A stretch of 64,000 nt of DNA from JAYENK01 sp034722035 (GTDB taxonomy: Bacteria > Patescibacteriota > Patescibacteriia > Patescibacteriales > UBA12075): positions 21,445-85,444 of the forward strand of contig JAYENK010000029.1 in the NCBI GenBank assembly GCA_034722035.1, read 5' to 3'. Position numbers and translations under genes: made by a program. Of this stretch, positions 59,605 through 64,000 are shown one piece after another; positions within the stretch are counted from its first letter, which is position 1, and each line of letters opens with the position of its first letter. A model generated the notes under the pieces. It ran no database searches. It saw nothing but the letters and a program-made list of their open reading frames with translations, and had not been told where the DNA came from.

Positions 59605-60306
59605 ATGGCAAGAAAAATAATTGGGATTCTCATCATTATAATAGGTTTAATATTTTTAAGCGGGATTATTTCTGTAATGTTTTTTAATCTTAATCCCTTG
59701 GAAGCTGTTAAAAATTTAATTTTTTCCGATACAAAAGTTGATAATATTGATACTGTCAAAATAGATCCGGGTCAAAATGATAAAAATTCTGAAAATAATT
59801 CTGAAAAAAAGGTTCGCACTATTGTTGTTGATGACAACTTGCTTGATAATAATGAACAAAACAAAGATGTCGTTACTAGGGTTGATTCAACTCCGGTTTT
59901 TCGACGTTCCGGTGAAAAAGTCGAAGAAAATGATTTACTAAAAATGGCAGCTGTTTTTGTGGAGCGCTTTGGTACTTATTCAAACCAATCAAATTTTGTT
60001 AATCTTATTGATTTAAAGATGTTTATGAGCAAGGATATGCAAGTTTGGGCTGATAATTATATTGCTGAAATGCGAGTAAAGGAAGATGGTAATAGTTTAT
60101 ATTATGGTGTTATTACTCGGACAATAAATCAAGAAATGAATCTATTGGATAAAGAATCGGGCGAGGCGAGCGTTATAGTTCACACTAGACGGCAAGAGGC
60201 TACTGGCTTTGTTGATAATATTGCAAAATCTTTTAATCAGGATATTAGTGTAGAAATGGTTAAAGAAAACAATTCATGGAAGATTGACGCGGTTTTTTGG
60301 AAATAA
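59605..60306 (+). CDS. Membrane-anchored protein, possible VirB8-like
   Basis: The 233-residue protein has one N-terminal membrane helix (residues 5-28, IIGILIIIIGLIFLSGIISVM), an Asn/Asp/Lys-rich linker, and a C-terminal domain (about residues 105-233; VFVERFGTYSNQSNFVNLIDL, then VHTRRQEATGF and WKIDAVFWK) that looks like the NTF2-type fold of VirB8/TcpC. Position after VirB4 fits this. Recognition is by layout only; alternative is a general anchored NTF2-like protein. Confidence 0.55.
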   Translation: MARKIIGILIIIIGLIFLSGIISVMFFNLNPLEAVKNLIFSDTKVDNIDTVKIDPGQNDKNSENNSEKKVRTIVVDDNLLDNNEQNKDVVTRVDSTPVFRRSGEKVEENDLLKMAAVFVERFGTYSNQSNFVNLIDLKMFMSKDMQVWADNYIAEMRVKEDGNSLYYGVITRTINQEMNLLDKESGEASVIVHTRRQEATGFVDNIAKSFNQDISVEMVKENNSWKIDAVFWK

Positions 60307-60318
60307 AATATAATTATA

Positions 60319-61062
60319 ATGCGAATGCTTATGCTTAAGAAAAATAAATTTAATATAAAATTATTTGTAATATTTTCTTTGTTGCTTTTTATATTTGTTG
60401 TAATCTCGATGTTTTTTGTTTTATTTCGTCCATATTTTGTTTTGACAAAACGGTCGGAGAAAAATTTTGAAAATAGATATTATTTTGAAGAAAATATCGA
60501 CAATAATGATCCTTATATAAATAAAGTGCCGAACTTTGCCGATTTATTGGCCGGACCAATCATTAGTGAAAGTGATCCGATTAGGGGAAACAAAGAAGCA
60601 GAGGTTGCAATAGTGATATTTAGCGATTTTGTTTGCTCTTTTTGCGCTAGCCAAGAAAAATTAATTAATAAAGCCTTGCTTGAATATGATAAGAAAATTA
60701 TGTTTATTTGGAAAGATTATCCCGAGACCAACAAGAACAGCTTGTCATATCGTTCTGCTCTGGCCGGACGCTGTGCTCAGGCGCAAAACCGTTTTTGGGA
60801 TTATCATGATGAGCTTTATAAAACAGAGAAGCTAGAGCAAGACAGTTTTATAAGGATTGCTGAGAATTTAGGTTTGGATAAAAATAAGTTTAATAATTGT
60901 TTAAAATCAGTTGAGGCTGATGGGTTAATTCAAGATAATATTGAAGAGGCAAATGCGCTCGATATCAATGGTATTCCGTTTATGTATGTAAATAAGCAAG
61001 AGATATTCGGACAGGTAAATTATGATGACTTGAAGCGGGTGATAGAGGTTGAAATCAATTAA
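60319..61062 (+). CDS. DsbA-like membrane-anchored thiol oxidoreductase
   Basis: The 247-residue protein has a membrane helix (residues 16-36) and an external thioredoxin-fold domain with FSDFVCSFCASQEK near residue 100 (CSFC active site) and the cis-Pro loop GIPFMYVN near 225, as in DsbA/Thioredoxin_4 proteins. It is the second of its kind (other at 34361, CPYC). Being the last gene of the T4SS-like cluster, it is a good candidate for disulfide formation in the Cys-rich surface proteins, including the giant protein at 41720. A two-base-short M start at 60319 with no clear SD. Confidence 0.85.
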   Translation: MRMLMLKKNKFNIKLFVIFSLLLFIFVVISMFFVLFRPYFVLTKRSEKNFENRYYFEENIDNNDPYINKVPNFADLLAGPIISESDPIRGNKEAEVAIVIFSDFVCSFCASQEKLINKALLEYDKKIMFIWKDYPETNKNSLSYRSALAGRCAQAQNRFWDYHDELYKTEKLEQDSFIRIAENLGLDKNKFNNCLKSVEADGLIQDNIEEANALDINGIPFMYVNKQEIFGQVNYDDLKRVIEVEIN

Positions 61063-61090
61063 AAATTAAAAATTAAAGAATTAAGAATTA
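61059..61090 (+). repeat. AT-rich dispersed repeat after the DsbA-like gene
   Basis: AATTAAAAATTAAAAATTAAAGAATTAAGAATT begins at the stop codon of the DsbA-like gene, same family as at 7880. Confidence 0.6.
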
Positions 61091-61133
61091 TTTATTTAAT
61101 TCTTTTTTTGATATTTTGTTTGTTTAGTTGTAA

Positions 61134-61139
61134 TATAAT
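61134..61139 (+). promoter_or_regulatory. -10 element of radA
   Basis: TATAAT ends 6 bases before the radA ATG at 61146, which predicts a leaderless transcript. No -35 of normal spacing; TTGATA lies 20 bases upstream of the -10. Confidence 0.5.
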
Positions 61140-61145
61140 TAGTGT

Positions 61146-62489
61146 ATGTCTAAAAAAATAACGACAATTTATTCTTGCTCAAAGTGCGACGCGCAGTTTA
61201 ATAAATGGGAAGGGCGTTGTAATGAATGTGGTGCTTGGGGTAGTATTAAGAAATTTCAACTTGACCAGCATGAGCGCGTCAAGGCTGACACGCGGGTTGA
61301 TGCCTTATCCACAGTTGATCTTAGCAAAATTAGCAATGAAAATATCAAACGACAAAAAACCGGAATTAGTGAATTGGATCGAGTGCTTGGGGATGGTTTG
61401 GTTCCCGGATCGCTCTTGCTCATGGCCGGAGAGCCCGGTATTGGCAAATCCACTCTCTTGGCGCAGCTTGTTATTTCTTTACTTGATAAAAATCCACTGT
61501 ATGTCAGCGGTGAAGAATCGGCGCGGCAAGTCAAGAATCGTTTTGATCGTTTGTACCAAGAGAAAAAGCCGCTTAAATTTCTTGGTGAAACTAATGTAGA
61601 AAAAATTATTGCAACTATAGAAAAAGAAAAACCCGGTCTTGTGGTAATTGATTCGATTCAAACAACTTATTCTCTTCTTTCAGATTCGGATCCCGGTTCT
61701 ATCAATCAAATTCGAACAGCTACTATGCGTTTTTTGGAACTTGCCAAGAAAAATAATATTACAATTATTTTGGTTGGACATATTACAAAAGATGGCAACG
61801 TGGCCGGTCCAAAGTCGCTTGAACATATTGTAGACGCGGTTTTTTATTTGGAAAATAGCAGGAATAATCAATTTCGAATTTTACGCGCAATAAAAAATCG
61901 ATATGGCAGTGTTAACGAAATTGGTGTTTTCAATATGACCGGTATCGGTCTTGCGGAAATGAAGAATCCGTCTCAGGTATTTATTGACGAAGAACAAAAA
62001 GACGTGCCAGGTTCGGTCGTGTCAATGATTCAGGAGGGGAGCCGGCCTTTTCTGGTCGAAATTCAGGCGCTTGTAAGCAAGACTGCTTTTGGCTACCCGC
62101 AACGTAAGGCGAGCGGTTATGACTTGAATCGTTTACAAGTTTTAATTTCGGTGATTTCAAAACGGGCCGGCATGAATCTTTCCAATCAAGACGTGATTAT
62201 AAATACAGTCGGAGGGCTTAAGGTGAATGATCCGGCAATTGACCTGGCAATTTGTTTGGCGATTATTTATTCTCGCCTCAATCAGTCGAGTCCAAGAAAT
62301 CAACTGGTTATTGGCGAAATTGGACTAGGCGGAGAAGTGCGCCAAATTTCCAATTTGAAAAATCGTCTCAATGAAGCTACTAAGCTTGGTTTTAAATCCG
62401 CTATTGCGCCACTAAATAAAACTGAAATTAAAAATTTAAAGCAAATAAAAATAAAAGAGCTTAAGGATGCTCTTAGTTTAATAAAATAA
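61146..62489 (+). CDS. radA: DNA repair protein RadA (Sms)
   Basis: RadA is a RecA-like helicase that helps process recombination intermediates. The 447-residue protein has the zinc finger C11/C14...C25/C28 (CSKCDAQFNKWEGRCNEC), Walker A GEPGIGKST from residue 95, the RadA-specific KNRYG near 249, and a C-terminal Lon-like domain with GYPQRKASGYDLNRLQVLIS near 315. All expected parts are intact. It starts a transcription unit with a -10 right at the ATG and has no neighbour in the same operon except possibly the YibE/F gene after its own promoter. Confidence 0.96.
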   Translation: MSKKITTIYSCSKCDAQFNKWEGRCNECGAWGSIKKFQLDQHERVKADTRVDALSTVDLSKISNENIKRQKTGISELDRVLGDGLVPGSLLLMAGEPGIGKSTLLAQLVISLLDKNPLYVSGEESARQVKNRFDRLYQEKKPLKFLGETNVEKIIATIEKEKPGLVVIDSIQTTYSLLSDSDPGSINQIRTATMRFLELAKKNNITIILVGHITKDGNVAGPKSLEHIVDAVFYLENSRNNQFRILRAIKNRYGSVNEIGVFNMTGIGLAEMKNPSQVFIDEEQKDVPGSVVSMIQEGSRPFLVEIQALVSKTAFGYPQRKASGYDLNRLQVLISVISKRAGMNLSNQDVIINTVGGLKVNDPAIDLAICLAIIYSRLNQSSPRNQLVIGEIGLGGEVRQISNLKNRLNEATKLGFKSAIAPLNKTEIKNLKQIKIKELKDALSLIK

Positions 62490-62543
62490 TGGTTTTTGTA
62501 TAAATCAAGCTAATTGTTGTTTTAAATTTTTGTTTTAGCGTAA

Positions 62544-62549
62544 TATAAT
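62544..62549 (+). promoter_or_regulatory. -10 element of the YibE/F gene
   Basis: TATAAT ends 6 bases before the ATG at 62556, again consistent with a leaderless mRNA. Confidence 0.5.
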
Positions 62550-62555
62550 GTAGAT

Positions 62556-63659
62556 ATGATAAAAAGTAAAATAATAATTATTTTTTTGGCAGTTTTAATA
62601 TTACCGTATTTTGTCTATGCGCAAACAGAGAATGAGCCTAGTGATGAATTTTTTGTAGCTGAGGTAATTGAGGTAATAAAAGAACAAGAATCGGTTTTGG
62701 CTGACGGGAAAAAAGCAAAGCAACAGAATTTATTATTAAAAGGTCTGGAAGAGCCATTTTTGGGACAGGAATTTTCTCATATCGGCATTGATGAGATTGA
62801 TGTTATTTCCAAAAATATATATGATAAAGGAGATAAAGTGTTGGTTGTAGCGAGTTATGATGATAAGGGAGAGTCTAGGTTTTATATCACAGATTATGTG
62901 CGGACCAATAGCATGTTGTATTTGCTTTTTGTTTTCGTGGCTTGTCTCTTAATTGTTGGACGGACAAAAGGTTTGCGCGCGCTTATTTCTTTGGCACTTA
63001 CTTTTTTGGTAATAATAAAATATATTATTCCGCAGATACTCGCGGGTACAAGCCCGTTTTTAACAACCCTGTTTGGTTCAATCATAATTTTGTTAGTTAT
63101 AATATATATTACCGAAGGCTTTAAGGCGCGTTCACATTTAGCTGTTTTGTCAATTTTTATTTGTCTGTTTATTACAATTGTTATTTCTACATTATTTGTA
63201 TCGTTAACCAAGCTTACCGGCGTAGCAAGCGAAGAGATTTCATTTTTATTCTATATTGGTGAACAAGCGATTAATTTTAAAGGGCTTTTACTTGCCGGTA
63301 TTATTATTGGAACGCTTGGAGTTTTGGACGATGTGGTGATTTCTCAGATTGCAACCGTAGAGCAAATTGCCAAAGCCAACCCGGCATTTGGTATGCGCGA
63401 ACTTTTTAAGCGTGGGCAAAAGGTAGGAGTGTCGCATATTGCCTCAATGTCCAATACCTTGTTTTTGGCTTACGCCGGCGTGTCTTTACCGTTATTACTT
63501 TTATTCGTATCAGGTGAAAGCGCTTTTTCTTCTTGGGGGCAAATAATAAATAACGAGGCGATTGCAACGGAAATTGTTCGGACTCTTTCCGGTAGTATCG
63601 GGTTGATTTTGGCCGTGCCGATTGCGACTATAATTTCTGCTAAATTTTATTCCAATTAA
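62556..63659 (+). CDS. YibE/F-family membrane protein
   Basis: The 367-residue protein has a signal peptide/first helix (LAVLILPYFVYAQ, cleaved near residue 22), an external domain of about 95 residues and then about seven membrane helices. Residues such as RTKGLRALISLALTF near 135, GVLDDVVISQIATVEQIAK near 260 and HIASMSNTLFLAYAGVSLPLLL near 295 match the YibE/F-like family. Function of this family is poorly known. It starts its own transcription unit. It ends 16 bases before tyrS. Confidence 0.82.
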   Translation: MIKSKIIIIFLAVLILPYFVYAQTENEPSDEFFVAEVIEVIKEQESVLADGKKAKQQNLLLKGLEEPFLGQEFSHIGIDEIDVISKNIYDKGDKVLVVASYDDKGESRFYITDYVRTNSMLYLLFVFVACLLIVGRTKGLRALISLALTFLVIIKYIIPQILAGTSPFLTTLFGSIIILLVIIYITEGFKARSHLAVLSIFICLFITIVISTLFVSLTKLTGVASEEISFLFYIGEQAINFKGLLLAGIIIGTLGVLDDVVISQIATVEQIAKANPAFGMRELFKRGQKVGVSHIASMSNTLFLAYAGVSLPLLLLFVSGESAFSSWGQIINNEAIATEIVRTLSGSIGLILAVPIATIISAKFYSN

Positions 63660-63675
63660 TTAAATTAAAAAACAT

Positions 63676-64000
63676 ATGAACAAAATTGTTACTGATGAGA
63701 AAAAAATTGAAGAAGTTCTGACGCGTGGTGTGGAAAATATTTTTCCTAATAAAAAAGCCTTAAAAAAGGAGCTTATGTCCGGCAAGCGTTTGCGACTTTA
63801 TTGTGGCTTTGATCCAAGTGCGGACTCGCTCCACATTGGCAACGCGATTCAAGTAAATAAAATGTCACAGTTTCAAGAGCTTGGACACAAGGTAATTTTT
63901 TTGGTTGGGGATTTTACCGGCATGATTGGTGATCCGACCGATAAGGCGGCGGCGCGCAAGAAGTTGAATCGAAAAGAAGTGCTTGAAAATTCGAAACATT
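63676..64000 (+). CDS. tyrS: Tyrosyl-tRNA synthetase, 3' end beyond window
   Basis: The first 108 codons are present. ATG 63676 gives MNKIVTDEKKIEEVLTRGVENIF, then LYCGFDPSADSLHIGN, the tyrosine-binding and HIGH-type motif of the class I enzyme, and HKVIFLVGDFTGMIGDPTDK, typical of TyrRS. The reading frame runs off the window at 64000. It follows the YibE/F gene by 16 bases and may share its transcript. Confidence 0.88.
   Translation, partial: MNKIVTDEKKIEEVLTRGVENIFPNKKALKKELMSGKRLRLYCGFDPSADSLHIGNAIQVNKMSQFQELGHKVIFLVGDFTGMIGDPTDKAAARKKLNRKEVLENSKH

Noticed and set aside
1..64000. CRISPR array
   Set aside because: No regularly spaced repeats with unique spacers and no cas-like gene were seen.
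1..64000. tRNA, rRNA or tmRNA genes
   Set aside because: No cloverleaf with a GTTCGA-type arm or CCA end found in the larger gaps I checked by eye; a covariance-model search would be decisive.
1..64000. UGA read as glycine (code 25, Gracilibacteria/SR1)
   Set aside because: Genes end normally at TGA (for example the CaCA exchanger, rsmA) and no conserved Gly positions need TGA.

Overview
This 64-kb window is AT-rich, with A/T-run intergenic regions, and looks like a Candidate Phyla Radiation (Patescibacteria) genome, most likely Parcubacteria-like. The reasons are: no rpmD (L30) between rpsE and rplO; Lys-rich tails on ribosomal proteins; a T4SS-like surface gene cluster with PrgI, TraC-like, VirB4 and VirB6-like proteins; T4SS_pilin; many small toxin-antitoxin and ORF6N genes; and many short AT-rich dispersed repeats, some inside housekeeping genes. 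TGA is a normal stop here (for example rsmA and radA neighbours end or read normally), so the Gracilibacteria/SR1 code is unlikely. Species-level placement is not possible from the sequence alone.

Layout. 1-4.9 kb: end of the spc ribosomal operon (rplX-rplE-rpsN-rpsH-rplF-rplR-rpsE-rplO-secY) closed by a terminator. 4.9-9.6 kb: a MacB-like ABC ATPase/permease pair, a small charged protein and a protein with five exact 16-residue LVFG repeats. 9.7-12.5 kb: CaCA exchanger, map, Nif3-like protein. 12.5-16.2 kb: a histidine kinase flanked by two paralogous double-receiver regulators. 16.3-19.1 kb: U32 peptidase-family protein, ruvA, FemAB-like transferase. 19.1-20.3 kb: an isolated cassette with a consensus promoter, structured leader, strong SD, a gene with a GC-rich 3' end and a terminator, followed directly by a reverse-transcriptase C-terminal remnant. 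20.3-29.4 kb: a MurE-like ligase, then rpoB-rpoC behind a long leader with tandem promoters and an attenuator-like hairpin.

29.4-35.0 kb (minus strand): a 2-oxoacid:ferredoxin oxidoreductase operon (gamma, delta, alpha, beta) whose alpha and beta genes are separated by an RHH/RelE toxin-antitoxin pair, a T4SS pilin and a DUF4258/DUF2283 pair; a membrane-anchored DsbA-like protein lies upstream. 35.1-41.7 kb: a small basic protein, a broken secreted-protein remnant, leuS, secreted proteins with calcium-type repeats, hicBA, rsmA. 41.7-61.1 kb: a 2,759-residue Cys-rich secreted giant, an ORF6N gene with palindromes, then a T4SS-like cluster (Gly/Ala-rich membrane protein, VirB6-like, two charged soluble proteins, PrgI, TraC-like, VirB4, VirB8-like candidate) ending in a second DsbA-like protein. 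61.1-64 kb: radA, a YibE/F membrane protein and the start of tyrS.

The strongest leads are the cassette plus reverse-transcriptase remnant at 19.1-20.3 kb, the giant CX5GC-repeat protein coupled to a T4SS-like machine and a thiol oxidoreductase, a small GG(V/L)G module shared by an ABC ATPase and a T4SS-cluster protein, and families of short repeats that have entered the reading frames of essential enzymes.
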